Below are positions 49,214-61,204 of a DNA stretch of 64,000 nucleotides, piece by piece (the stretch's first letter is position 1; each line of letters starts with the position of its first letter). This DNA comes from Oxyruncus cristatus (taxonomy: Eukaryota; Chordata; Aves; Passeriformes; Cotingidae), in contig VXAY01005987.1 of the NCBI GenBank assembly GCA_013399855.1, positions 1,776,907-1,840,906 of the forward strand, in the 5' to 3' direction. The position numbers and the translations under genes are program-made. Under the pieces are notes generated by a model. That model was not told the DNA's origin, did not search any database, and saw nothing but the letters and a program-made list of their open reading frames with translations.

Positions 49214-51502
49214 AGGGGGAAACCATTGCCCAGACTGTCCTGGAAATCAGTGGTTTAAGCTTTCTTAGGGAGATTTGAGTGCTAACTGCCCCTCGAGTTA
49301 GGATATTGGGACAGCCCCCTGATGGTAGAGGCTGAGGTCCCCTGAACTAAAGCCACAGGGATTTGAAAAAAAGAGATATTTGTGCCAGTCACTCACAAAG
49401 ACCTGTGCTCTGTTTCATTACTCAGCAACAGAGCTCAGTGGAGACTTCCCTATGGGCAGGTCATCACAGAGCCAGAAAATACCCCAAACTCTCAGAAACT
49501 TTCCAAAGCCAGGCTGCAAGTGTGTGCCAACATCAGAAATCAGAACTTGGTCTCAGAGCTTTGAATTCATAGGACTTTTTGCAGCAAATTTAACTTTACA
49601 TGAACCAAATGCACTGCTCTCCAATTTTGACATGTTCTTTTGAAGATATCTGATAGTGCAGGGGAATGTAAATCATTAATGTGGAACTAAAAATATTGAT
49701 GTTTCCCCCTTGGTCTCAAATGTTTATCAGCTATACAGTTCTCTTTGCTTCTCTTGAGGATTTTAAATTTAAAATGAGCGAGTGAAATCCAGTCAAAATT
49801 TCCTTAAGGAAATACCTGCTTTTCCCAAATGAAAAGGTAACATCTGAAGCATGAATAATCTCTTTAACTAAATAATTATGCAGCAATGAGCTCTAGGTTT
49901 GGGCTTTGACTTAAGCTTAATTATCTTGTAGTATTGCAAAGATCATTTATTCCACCAGAATCTCTTCTCTAGACATTATATAACTGCATTTCAAGGACTG
50001 TGCTCTGCTTTCAGGTTAATACCAGTATATCTGAGAGCAATTTTCTTCACTGAGTTGGCTTCTAATTTACCTCAATATAACATCAAAACCAGGATATAGC
50101 CTCTATTTACAAGAGACTGATGTATTTTATTTCTCATATTTTGATCATATAACACTTACAGAACATCAAGTAAATATCTGGGGATCACCTGGAGAACTTT
50201 CTTTCCTGGGAAATATAGATATATATTTTATAAATTGCAAGTGCCTTTTTCTGCTGTTTAACTTACTGGAAAATATGTTTACTTCATTCAAATCTACTCT
50301 CATCCAGGAAACTGTTCATAAAATAATTTCACTTGTCAATGCAGCAGCTTTGTACCACAAGGATGGCTCACTGGTCAGAAAAGAAAGTTAACTCCCACTA
50401 TGACTTTGCAAGGCATCTCCTCTGCTTTTATATCTGACCCAAAGGCCCATGGAAGAGGAGCAGCAAGAGGGTTTCTCAGATCTTGATAACCTCTTCAGCT
50501 CCTAATGATAATCACTAACATGGCAATTTGTGCAGCTGTCCCTAGACTTTGTTTGAAGAGATGATCTCCAAACAGTTTTGACACTGCTGGAGTGATTTGT
50601 TCAGTGCTATCCCCAGGTTGGGTGACAGCTGTCTGTCTGATAAATCTGTTGGTTTGAACAGTGAGTAACCTATGATCTCAGCATTCATCTTGTACAGGTC
50701 TAGGTTGCAGCCCATCCTATTTTGGCTCAAACACAAGTCCAGGAGTATGTGTCCTTACAGTTCTGCTGTGTGGGTAGCACTCTGCTGTTCAAAAGCACCT
50801 TCATGCATCCATTTTCTCTTCTGTCAATTTAGGTATCTTGTCTTGAAATTTTACTTCTAGAACACAGTTTTTCCCTAGGAACAGAAAAATAATGTGGCAC
50901 TGGGGCAGTACAGCTGAACTCTTCATGACCTTCTGCTAACACTCACAGGGCCATACCTGTCAAATCACCCCATGAGGCTGGACTTATGCATCAGGTTTTA
51001 AATATATCACAGAATCGTAACATAGAATATCCTGGGTTTGAAGGGACCTTTGTGAGGAATTAGAGTTTTTTAATTGCTTTAAAACATTGCTGCTATAGTG
51101 AACTGTGCAAAGAAGTGAGGAGAATTAAGACAAAGGCTAAGGGGAGGAGGCCATAGCCCACAAACTGTTAACTTTGTGGAGGCTCAGAGGTGAGTCTCTA
51201 GGTGTGTGATGTTTCTCTGTGTGTGTGTGATGCTTTCCTTAAGGAGACCAGTGGCAACTCTCTGGGTGTGTGACGCTTATCTCCCATGAACCAGGCTGTG
51301 TTGAAAGAGGCCCTCTGTGCACACACCCACCACTACCCTGGCAGAGGCCTCTCTCTTAGCAGAGGTGCCCCCGAAGCACCCCCCTCCCCCAAGCCTAAAT
51401 GACTATACAAAACCCACCACCCAGCCTTTGACAAGCAGCATGACTGTGCAGAAATAGCACCTCCCACATACATGGGGAAGGTACCAGGAGGGTTTCTGAG
51501 GG

Positions 51503-51510
51503 TATATAAA
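51503..51510 (+). promoter_or_regulatory. TATA box of the LTR
   Basis: TATATAAA lies in the middle of the LTR-like insertion, with the polyadenylation signal downstream at a distance suitable for an R region. It would be the core of the retroviral promoter. Whether it is still active cannot be told from sequence. Confidence 0.5.
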
Positions 51511-51777
51511 CCCACTGAACTTTATGTTTCCTGGGCTTCTTTCCCCCCCCACTCAAGATATCAGCAACACCAGTGACAACAATCAAGTTTGTTGGAGACA
51601 TCTGGACGGTGAACGTAAACTCTTTTTCTCTCTTTCTTCTCTCTTATTCTTTTCTCTCTTTCTCTCTCTCCCTTACATATTTTCTTGGGCGATATCTTCA
51701 GGATTTTATATTGTCCTTTTACTACAGACAGTAACAACCAAAAGGGTTTGCTTTCATTTGCAATCAAATAGTTCTAA

Positions 51778-51783
51778 AATAAA
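51778..51783 (+). terminator. Polyadenylation signal of the LTR
   Basis: AATAAA lies about 270 bases after the TATA box and about 115 bases before the right end of the insertion, consistent with the R/U5 layout of a retroviral LTR. Confidence 0.45.
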
Positions 51784-52055
51784 CCATATATATATGTAAA
51801 CATAGATCATCTAGTATTGATTTACTTTAATTTAGCTCAAGGGATTTATTAGCAGAGAACCAAAATTTACTTCTGCCTTGAGGGACAGGTCATAATAACC
51901 TTAAAGATCATATAGTTCCAACCTCCCTGCCGAGGACAGGAACACCTTCCACTAGACCAGGTTGCTCAGACCTCCATCCAATCTGACCTTAAGCACTTTC
52001 AGGAGTAGGAAATCCACTACTTCTCTTAGCAACCTTTTCTAGTGACTCACCGTAA

Positions 52056-54825
52056 TTTTTCTGCTTTGACTTTGTTCTCTGCCATTCTTTACAACTTCCT
52101 CTGCCTCCTCGTCTGGCTCTGGTGGTGGTCTAGCCCAGGGGTGGATGGGCCCCTGAAGTTACTGTACAAAAGTTTTGTGTGTATCTCCATAGGAAAAGAA
52201 GAGAAAACAAAGATTAAAATGAAGGGGAAGGACAAAATAAAAGAGAATACAATATATTTTCTTCCATCCTCTGTAAGAGCTTTCTCTTCCCAAATGGCAT
52301 TTCTTCCTACTGTCAGGTGTGATGTTTCAATAGATTCAGGAAAGACAGAGGAGAATAACAAACAACATGGCAAGCTAACAAGACACAGCTTCATTGTAGC
52401 AGAATGAATGGAAAATCATTCAACATTTATAAGTAGTGCGAGAGGTAAGTGGGACCAAAAGGCAATGAAGCCAAAATATCCAAAATACCAAAAATATAAA
52501 TGTTCTGCAGTGGTTCTTGACTAAATCTTGTTTTGTTGATATAATTCAATAAATACAAGCAAAGTCCTCCCAAGCCTGCATACACGAATTAAAACACTTG
52601 TTTTCCTTCCTAAAGGAAGTGCTTTAGTTCAGCTACTCAAACTCTTCTGAAACTCTTGAAACACATCAGCTATTCACTGTTCTGATGTCAGGGTTTTTTT
52701 CATCCTGGATCTGTTACATGGTGGGTAGGAGCTTGCCTAACTCACTGACCTGCCCTTCTGGAGCTCTCGGAGTCACAGCAGTGAGCATTAGAGTCTGTAA
52801 GAGGAACTCACCAAAGCTCCAGTTCAAGCTATCTGTACATGATGAAAGACAAGTACTTACTGAATTCAGCAGTAATTTCTACCTTTCCTTCTGAATGGCT
52901 GGATCAGCATTCATGCTTAAATTAGAGGAATGACTACTGGAAAAGCATACTGTACAAAAATAAATTCTCTTATTGGAAGTCAAACTATAAGAGAAGCCCA
53001 TTATTTCAGCTTATGGAAATTTGTCCTCATTTCTTAGTCATCTCTTTGATGGCCATTTCTTACCCTTAGAGATTAGACTTTCACCATATACTCTGCATGT
53101 CACTGTCCTATAATGAATGTGTCATATAAGAGCATGTGATTTAATCTGTGCCACCCAGACTGAAAGTCTAAGCGTAGTGGGCTATAAATTCCTTTGATGC
53201 AAACTAAAGATGGATATTCAGCAGCCTGAACAGTATTTCTAGTGTAATATTCATGCAATGTTCATAAGTAAAAACCACAATGGTTTACTAAGTTTATGAG
53301 AGAAGCAGAAGAAATAGTACATGGAATTATCTGGTCATGTTATTATGGTAATTTTTTGTATTTGCTGATTAGCTCATGACAGCACCCTGTGAAGAAAACT
53401 GCCAGTTGCTCTTGTCGATGGACAGACAAGATGCAGATGCTCCTGGCCTACAGTTTCACAACCCTGTCAGAATAAAATGCAGTAGGAGGAGTGTAAAGCT
53501 TTGCAATGTGCACCTTTTCAGCTATAGGAGAGTCTAAAATACAACTTTAAACTCATGCCTGCTCTACTTGCTTCCTGGGATTGCATCATGATTCCACCAT
53601 AACTGTAATACAGTCAACAAAAGAGAGGTTTTGTAGTTGAGGAAATAGCATTTTAGTACCTATATTTGTCTGTGCTTTAACTACAAATTCTTTCTGCTTT
53701 GGCTTCCTGATTTTATATTCCATCTGTATTATATTTCATCTACTTCATTCAATGAAGGATGAGCCAATATCTCTTGTGATGTTGTAAATCTAAACCAATC
53801 TTGTTTTTCCCAAAGAAGGTGCGGTATGAGAATAGTTTGTTGGAACACTGGTTATGGTTGCTGTACTGTAAGATTCATGTTTTGAAAAGAATCCTGTTTA
53901 ATAACTCTGAATTGGTCAGACGGGTTTATCAAGGTACCTTTACATCTAAAATCTCCTTGCTGTTCAAACGACAAAATGCAATCAGATAGAGGTGCTAGCC
54001 TCTGTGTACTTATTTTTATCTGGGGTATGATCCATGAAACTGTGTCCTTCATGCCGTTTGACTTATTCTAAAACTGATTGAAAGAATTTCTTGAAATAGC
54101 TTATCAGGCCAATGTGCAGAAATAAACAGTGTAGCTTGTGTAAAAGCTTTTCATTTCAACTTTCTACATTAATTTCTTTTTATATATAAAAGGATGATCA
54201 GAAGAAATCTGATGAAGTAGGACAATGCTGTGCCATTTTTTTACACAAAAGGCCACACAATCATGAGAAACAGTACTTTGTTTTGATATTGTATGGTCTT
54301 GAAAGTCCTCAAAGTCCGCCTTTGACACCTGAAGTCTGTCCAAAGAAACAACATAACCCCACTTTTTATTGTGTGATTTTTTTTTTTTAATTAGGATACA
54401 AGTGTAATGAATCTATTAGATTCACTTTGTACAGACTGTACAATCTTAATTTATTAAGAATGAGATTTTACTCATGGACAATTTTTTCTTCACTGACCAA
54501 CAACCATTTTTGGCATCATTTTGGAGCTGAGTAATATCCAGACTAAGATGAAACAGGACCTTGGTTTCGTTTTGGAAATGATCTTTATTTTGTTTCAGAA
54601 GTTATTTTCCAAACTGCTAGTCTATGTAGGGGAGAAAAAAAAAAAAAGTCTTTTTCAAATGGCAGGTAGAAAGTTAGTATTTTCCTTTTTTTTTTTTTCA
54701 GATTTCCATCTATGTCTGACCCTATCAGACAGTCTGAAAGTATGTTTATCTGTAAGGGAGGTTTGATTAAAGCTGAAAGGAGTCTATTACATGCATGAAC
54801 ATAAAATCATCTAATTTAGACATAC
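52056..54825. other. Non-coding DNA, no gene recognised
   Basis: Frames at 52042-52407 (plus) and 52089-52394 (minus) overlap each other and show no domain. They begin at or beside the end of the CR1 copy. A GTAAGT follows GCGAGAG at about 52445 but no matching acceptor and open exon was recognised. The remainder is AT-rich with homopolymers at about 54635-54649 (A) and 54688-54700 (T). Confidence 0.5.
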
Positions 54826-55258
54826 CATAGAATCATAGAATGGCTTGGTTTGGAAGGGACCTTAATGATTATCAAGTTCAAACCACCTGCAGGGACACCT
54901 TCCACTAGACCAGGTTGTTCAGGGCCCTATCTAAACTGGCCTTGAACAGTTCCAGGGATGGGGCATCCACAACTTCTGTGGGCAACCTGTTCCGGTCCCT
55001 CACCACCCTCACAGTAAATTTCTTCCTAATATCTTACGTAAACCTACTTCCTGCCTGTTTGAAGCCATCCCTTCTTATCCTATTACTGCTTGCCCTTGTA
55101 AAAAATCCCTTTCCAGCTCTATTGTAGGACTCCTTCAGGTACTGGAAGGTTGCAATTAGGTCATCCCAGAGCGTTCCTTTCTCCAGGATGAACAACCCCA
55201 ACTCTCAGCCTTTCCTTAAAGGAGAGGTGTTCCAGCCCTCTAATAATCTTTGTAGCCA
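54826..55258 (-). mobile_element. CR1 antisense 3' UTR copy
   Basis: This is a clear CR1 copy in antisense. It starts at the terminus with CATAGAATCATAGAATGG (54826) and GGAAGGGACCTTAATGATT. It continues through CACCTTCCACTAGACCAGG, CAGGGATGGGGCATCCACA and AATTTCTTCCTAATATC, and ends near the TTTGTAGCC block at 55258 by 5' truncation. The 70-codon plus-strand frame inside it (54915-55127) is an antisense shadow of the repeat. The copy is about 430 bases long and relatively well preserved. Confidence 0.95.
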
Positions 55259-58200
55259 GAAGACTCATTAATGTGAGGAGAGAAAACCTGGTCTCTGTTC
55301 ATATCCAGTGATGATCTGATAGTTATACAACCAATGTAAGACCTTGTTTTGCTCAGTTCAGCTGAGTGTCAAATCCACATGGTGGAAAAAACCCAGTCTG
55401 CCTCTTAACAGCTTATCTTACAGAAAGATGTCCTCACCCATGAGATACCATTGCAGGTAGCAAAACTTCTATGGAAAATCTGAGCTCATGTCCTGACTTC
55501 TGGCTAAAGGTTCTGTCTGAAAGTGTTGCACTAAATGCAACCTTGTCCAACTTCTCAAGCGTCTTTAAGGGGTCACCGCAGAAGCTGGCTAACCTAAGCC
55601 CAAGCCTGGATTGCAATAGTGAATCCTACCCCTCACATTTATAGGGTTATTTCACTTTTAATTAGCTCAGAATCTGAGGAGTGCTCACTGTAAAAGACCT
55701 AAATGAAGCGTTTTAGAAAGGAAGAAACCAAATGGGTCACAATGTTGGAAAGGTGTTGGAAGGTCAAACTTACCTTTTTTCATGGACACTGTACATGTTA
55801 AAAAGCCTGGGAACATGTATTGAACTGGTTATTTTCTTCCGTGAGATTTCTGTGACAGTAGGGAAGGATCCCAAAATGATGCAGGAATGGGATGCTTGGC
55901 ATTTATGGTCTTGAGCTCCATGGACTATGATGAATCAGTTTAGAACAATGGAGTGAACAAAACATAAGCCTAAATTAGATTAAGAGTTGCTGCATATTTT
56001 AGAAACAAGAGTAGTTATGTGACCTGAGAAATCTAAGCAGAAATAATTAGAGTTCTATTAAGAGCTAGTGTTTAATTATGGCTGACAAGAACTTAATTAT
56101 TTAATCGGATAAGGTTTTATTACTAATGCATCTATCTTTAGAACACCACAACAGATGGAGAAGATTTTCAGAGATGCTCGTAAAAAAACGTAGGCTGACA
56201 GGTTCCCAATACGATAATACAGGAAGCGTGATGTAAACTGTTGAGGTTTTTTTACTTACTACGAAAGAATTTGTTCATGAAGCATTTAGTCTTCAGCAGA
56301 AACCTTTTATTGTATCAACTTAAATAACTTTGGCTTCACTTTTCTTGTTAAGGGTAGTGTTGGAACAATTTAAGATATGATACTGTGTGAAGAGTGATAA
56401 GCAGCCAAATGGATTTTGCAAATGTGACAATGGATGAAGAATAGTTTTGGGAATTTAAAAAATGGAAATCTATGCACTGAGAGAGTATTAGCTGAGACAG
56501 AGAATAAAGGGGTTAATAATATATATATTTAGAACCAGCCATTAGCATAATAGGAGTGATGTGCTTATATCAAATGAAGAAATCATCATACATATCTCTG
56601 AGGAAAAAAAGGACCAGCTTTGAACACCCATAACCCAATTACTTGTGACATCATGCTTCCAGTGACAGTGGAATGATAACAATCGATATTACACTGAAAG
56701 AAAATGATGAGTGCTCACCAAAAACCTTTCTCTAAGCAAAACTAAGTAAGAAGCTGGATTAGAGGAAAGGAATTTTACTGTGCCTCTTATTGCTCCTTGA
56801 GGCACTGAAGCATCAGAGTTTGAAACAGTTCATTGTTTTTGCAAATTCACAGGAAAAATATCGAAACAAACTCAAAAAATTGTCAACTGACTGACAACTG
56901 CCCCAAGACTATTATGATTAGTCAGTTTTCAAATAAGCAAGGCAGTGAGTTACATCTTTTGAGGGTTCAAGTAAGGGCATCCAGTGATCGTGCAGAAGCT
57001 GTACTGCTGAATGAACAGACAGGAGTCAACTACATACGGTGTTGATAGGCTTTTTGCACTGCTTGATTTGAATCTTTTTCCCCCTGTACAGTGAATTCCT
57101 CAATTCTGCTTCTGAAATACGTAGATTAGAAATGAGAAATTAGGAAATATTTCTAGAATCTACAAAATGGCAATTCCATAAAATAAGCAATCATCTCAAC
57201 TGTTACCATGGAACTGAAAAACATAATGAAACTCAGATCAAGCTTTGCTGTAAATCCTTGACATAGAGGAAACTCAGGGTAATTGAAAGGGTGAAAGTGC
57301 TCAGCCAGGAAAACAGTGACTTCAGTAGAGCCTCTACCAGTTGCATTGATGCAAATGGGAAGATTGCCACTTTCTTCTCTGATGGGAGAGTGTTGTTTAG
57401 ATATTAAAATTGTGAATTGGTGGCATGAACTTTAACTGTCTAGTGGAAACATCCAGAGAAAAGAAGGGAAGCAGATTACTCTTGCCTAATCCCAGAAAAA
57501 TAAAGGAAAAATGAAGCATAAGGCAAATGTCAAAACACCTCATGACTTTGATAATATTATATGTAATAACAGCCGCACCATTTCAGTCTTTTCACTTGCA
57601 TCTAATATTACCCCTGCAGTTACTGAAACTGCTTGGACAAAGTTTTGGATGGAGAATTATGAACTGTAAGACAAGTTCTTTGGAACTATCTTTAAAGTAA
57701 AGTATCAGTCAAGTGACAATGTGTCTCTTCTCTATGTTAAGCTGGAGTATGCTTAGCCGATGGTGTTTGCTTTCTTCTACTGTGAGCTCCTGGGCTCTGT
57801 CACACAAACATTTCTCATTTCATGATTCACTGGTCTGAGGCACCACAAAAGCCCCTTTGGAGATGTTACAGTTGATCATTTCCATCTGTCTCCCATACAT
57901 GTGCAAACACCACAGCTGCGACTTTCTAAAATCTGTATGGTATTCTAGATATCAGCTTTATAATACTATGAAAAATGCCTGTAATTTTATCCTTGTTTGT
58001 TGTACAAATACCGATATCTTTGAACCCTACTGGGAATCAAAGAATTAATATTTCTTTAAAAGTTTTTGATTCTGTTCTGGTTAGTAGGAACTTTTGCTTG
58101 CAGGCGTTCATCAAGTACTGCACAACTGAAGTTACTGAAAGAAATGAAAAATTAATTTCCCCACATAATGAAAAAGTAGTTGCTGATTTGTATCGAGCAA

Positions 58201-60275
58201 CACTTTTTTCAGTGATGTACATTAAATACTAAATAATAGTTCTTTCATCCTGATCAGTTCTAAAAAGAATGACAGTATATTATTTTTATATGGGGATCCT
58301 TTCATTTCATCCATGCCATTATAAATTGCAGATTCTACCACCATGAATCAAACAGTAGAAGTCTTACAGCATTTTTTTTGAGAGCAGCTAATACCATCCC
58401 TTTGCAGTTAGAATGAGTTTTATTTCTTAGAAGGAAACAAATGATATTACCTTTGGTAATAAAGCATTCCAGAGTCTCTTGGGACATCCAGCCATAATAT
58501 CAGAAATGACCTGCATTAAAGGCACCGATCTCTGCAGGTAAAAACACGGTCAAATTCCATTTCTGAACCACTTCGGAGAAGTCCTCTTCAGGATAGTGGT
58601 GTAAGTCAGCCTGCAACGTGGATCCCATGTGGGTGGTGTCACAGCCATGACTGTCACTTCAGATGTCTACAACATCTGGCCTGTAGGATGGCTTCTGGGT
58701 CCCACGCAGTTTGATGCCCCAGGGCCTTTCCCTGGTAAGTGGGGTTCTGTGCCGGGTCAGTGGGGTTGGGAGCTGCTGTTGAGAACTAGTGAAGAAGAGA
58801 AAGGGAAGTCAGGATTGCCTCCAGCTTGACGCTGTCCTCAGGACTACTATGGCACAAGGGCAACTCTTCAGCAGCCTGTCCTTCTTCCCTCACCCCTCCA
58901 CAGGTCCCCACTACATTAGTTTAAAGACGAGCATGGGTCATATATTTTTTTTTTTAATATTTATTTCAAATTTACATAGCTATAGTAATGTTGGCACCAT
59001 TACTTTCCCTGCAACAAAATAATTCTTCCCATCTTTGTCTGTGATTTAGGAGAGTAGGGGTCATGTCTATCCATCAGAGGTTTGTACCTGCTTTGCTAAA
59101 CGACCTGGCTCCTTGGGGACATTTCCTATGGTACCTGCTGTTATGTGTGTGAAAGCATAACACTCCTGGAAAGAGTTTACCTGCCAGCATGATTATGCAG
59201 TTAGAGTACTCCCTTGGGACAAGCAAAGACCAGGCTCTAGATGTTCTTCCACAGTCTGTTTATATATTTCACATGCACCACTCCTAAGCTGCAGCATCTA
59301 AACAGTCCTTGGAGAAGAGACCACACCTGAGGCTTCCTTCCGCCCAGGGGAATGCCCTAACAAATAGGCATAGAAGAAATGTTTCCTTTTGTGCTCTGAT
59401 TAGAAATGACACAGATGTCTTTCAACTCCCAGCTCACAATTATGTGGAGCAGAGGATCAGGGTGCTTTCCTAGGATACAGATTTGAAAATTCTCAGGCAA
59501 AGGAGAACAATGAACCTGGCTTTCTCAAACTGTGACTGAGCTGGCTGTTACCAGGGTGGACTAGGAGAAGCAGGTGTGTCAGTGACTTTTACCAAGAGGT
59601 GTAATCCACTCAGGCAGCCCTGAACCTGCTCAGAGAATGCTTAAAGAATTAAAACTCTTCAGGAATGAGCCAAAGTTTTCACGAGCATAATTTTGGACAT
59701 AAACAATTGAAGTAAGGCTTCTCGAAAACAAAGCCTGTTTTGGATTTAGCTTCTGCATAATTCTTTGAATTTAAATGTAATAACCTACTAGGGAATTCTT
59801 CTTTATCACACTTCAATACCTGAATAATTTGTCTTGCTGTGTTCTTACTGGCATTAAGTTCAATGCCCAGCAACATTCATGGGAAGATTCATTGAGAAAT
59901 ACAGATACAGGGATGGATCAAGGACAGTTTTTGGATCACACTGTCTTTCTCTTGAGGCCCCTCATTTCACTGTTATACACAGGATTGACCTTTCTCAGAT
60001 CGCACAACGTGATTTTATTACAGGCCAGCTGTTAAAGTTCCAGGACCCTTCAACTTTTTAATTTCTTCTTCTTCCTGTAGATTTTTATGTGTTAGATCCC
60101 TCACTGGTGTCATAGGTAATGGTGTTACTGCTCTTACGTTAAAAAATTAGAAGCAGCCTTAAAAATTTCCTTGGAAGAAAATGTGTATTTTGTGCTCCAG
60201 AGTAGAGTGTCTCCAGCTAAAGCAGTTACTGTCGGGCGTAATCAGATGCTAAAAGTCTCTTCACAGGCGTCACAC
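55259..60275. other. Non-coding DNA, no gene recognised
   Basis: No gene or named repeat was found. The plus-strand frame at 58629-58829 runs across a consensus splice donor (CCTG then GTAAGT at 58735) in a GC-richer patch, but I found no acceptor and no recognisable protein sequence. Other frames (for example 57857-58048 and 59829-60035) show no domain. Confidence 0.5.
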
Positions 60276-60335
60276 TGATGACTGGCAAACAACACCTGCA
60301 AGGCTTGATGACTGGCAAACAACACCTGCAAGGCT
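60276..60335 (+). repeat. Perfect 30-bp tandem duplication
   Basis: A 30-base unit beginning TGATGACTGGCAAAC occurs twice head to tail (60276-60305 and 60306-60335) with no differences. Only 35 bases separate it from the 23-N gap, so it may be a recent duplication or an assembly artefact such as the start of an unresolved longer array. Confidence 0.95.
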
Positions 60336-60370
60336 GACAACACAGAAACACGTTAAGGTGATAAATGAGT

Positions 60371-60393
60371 NNNNNNNNNNNNNNNNNNNNNNN
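60371..60393. other. Assembly gap, 23 N
   Basis: Twenty-three undetermined bases are followed directly by TAAC and about 18 A. The gap sits between a tandem duplication and a poly-A run, both of which are hard to assemble. Confidence 0.99.
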
Positions 60394-60958
60394 TAACAAA
60401 AAAAAAAAAAAAAATTACTGTCTGCTAAATTTGCATTGTCATACATGGATGTGTGCCTCCTGACAAAATAGTTGCTAGCTTGAAAATGGATAAGGAGAGG
60501 TATATTTTTAGTGACACCGTCCTCAGAAAAAATGAGCAGTTTCTTTGCAAGCAAAAAGACTCCTATTGAAGTATGCTGTGGTTGCCAGTGGTTTGCAAGT
60601 TTGAGAAGGCAGAAGTTCCTAGAAGAGAAACCCATTCAGAACCACTAAATACTAGTCGAGTCAGAATGGCTGGTCTTCTGGGAATCGTAGACCCTGATGA
60701 AAATCTTGATTATATTGACTAATCTCTAGCAGTCATGAAAATTTCCAGCAACACAGGTGTTAACTAATCTAGAAATAGTTATCCTACTGGTTAGAGAAAA
60801 GACAGATTGTTTTGATTTAGATCAGACAGAGCCCTTTGGTGTGGTGTAATTTATAAATAATCTGAGGATATGTTTGCATTTTTCAGAGGCAATTGATAGT
60901 TTACTGTGAAATAACTTACATTTACAATTTAATCTTTAATATCTTTGTCTTTTTTCAG

Positions 60959-61113
60959 GTTGTTTTGTGGCTATTTTTTCTGTATTTTATATTTCACCTT
61001 TGGACATGTCTTCAACTTTGGATGAATTATCTAAAAAATCTAGGTATGTGACATGGCAGAAACTTATGATTTATGCCTTAAAGATTTCTATACACACAGC
61101 AGAGGCTGAAGAG
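60959..61113 (+). other. Candidate exon or chance open segment
   Basis: A strong acceptor (TTTGTCTTTTTTCAG) ends at 60958. One frame stays open from before it to a stop at 61126-61128. Two donors fit: AG|GTATGT after 61043 and GAAGAG|GTAAAA after 61113. The predicted peptide begins with a hydrophobic stretch (CFVAIFSVFYISPL) followed by a charged part (MSSTLDELSKKSR, then YVTWQKLMIYALK). I do not recognise the protein. An open frame of this length arises by chance in AT-rich DNA, and no flanking exon of the same gene was found, so this is tentative. Confidence 0.18.
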
Positions 61114-61204
61114 GTAAAATCCATGTAATTTTGAAGATGATTGTAATTATCCATATAAAGTAAGAAAAATTATGGTGTACCATCAAAATCTCATTCTAAT
61201 TTGA

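Larger units (their letters stand above)
38576..51006. other. Non-coding DNA, no gene recognised
   Basis: No protein gene, RNA gene or named repeat was found in this 12.4-kb stretch. Its GC-richer part at 45600-46440 has a 98-codon minus-strand frame (45604-45900) and a 119-codon plus-strand frame (46085-46444). Neither shows a domain and I consider them chance. A motif-rich patch lies at 41990-42270. A possible non-coding exon on the minus strand lies at 48342-48412. Simple repeats include A16 at 49171-49186 and (TG)7 at 49200-49213. Confidence 0.5.
51051..51897 (+). mobile_element. Probable solo LTR of an endogenous retrovirus
   Basis: An 847-bp insertion splits a CR1 and is flanked by the 5-bp duplication ACCTT (51046-51050 and 51898-51902). 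It starts TGTGAGGAAT. It has a TATA box (TATATAAA, 51503-51510) and, about 270 bases later, a polyadenylation signal (AATAAA, 51778-51783). That gives U3, R and U5 in plus orientation. U3 carries a repeated TCTCT(A/G)GGTGTGTGA(T/C)G-type unit about 60 bases apart (51195-51217 and 51257-51284). A polypyrimidine tract lies at 51620-51672. The right terminus (CATAATA) is not the usual CA, so the end may have mutated. No gag, pol or env sequence is present. A 5-bp duplication is typical of ERVL- or some ERV-type integrations; the family name is not known to me. Confidence 0.68.
51007..52055 (-). mobile_element. CR1 antisense 3' end, interrupted by an LTR insertion
   Basis: The left part (51007-51050) is the CR1 3' terminus in antisense, ending GGGTTTGAAGGGACCTT. 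The right part resumes at 51898 with ACCTTAAAGATCATATAG and continues through CCAACCTCCCTGCC and the CACCTTCCACTAGACCAGG block to about 52055. An intact CR1 has these two parts contiguous, so 51051-51897 is an insertion. The copy holds only 3' UTR sequence, is 5'-truncated and has no coding capacity. Confidence 0.92.

Noticed and set aside
52508..52530. CAGTGGTTCTT, similar to a hAT-Charlie terminal repeat
   Set aside because: No internal similarity and no opposing terminal repeat found.
58629..58740. Open frame ending at a perfect GTAAGT donor
   Set aside because: No acceptor with an open frame of recognisable protein; such donors occur about every 4 kb by chance.
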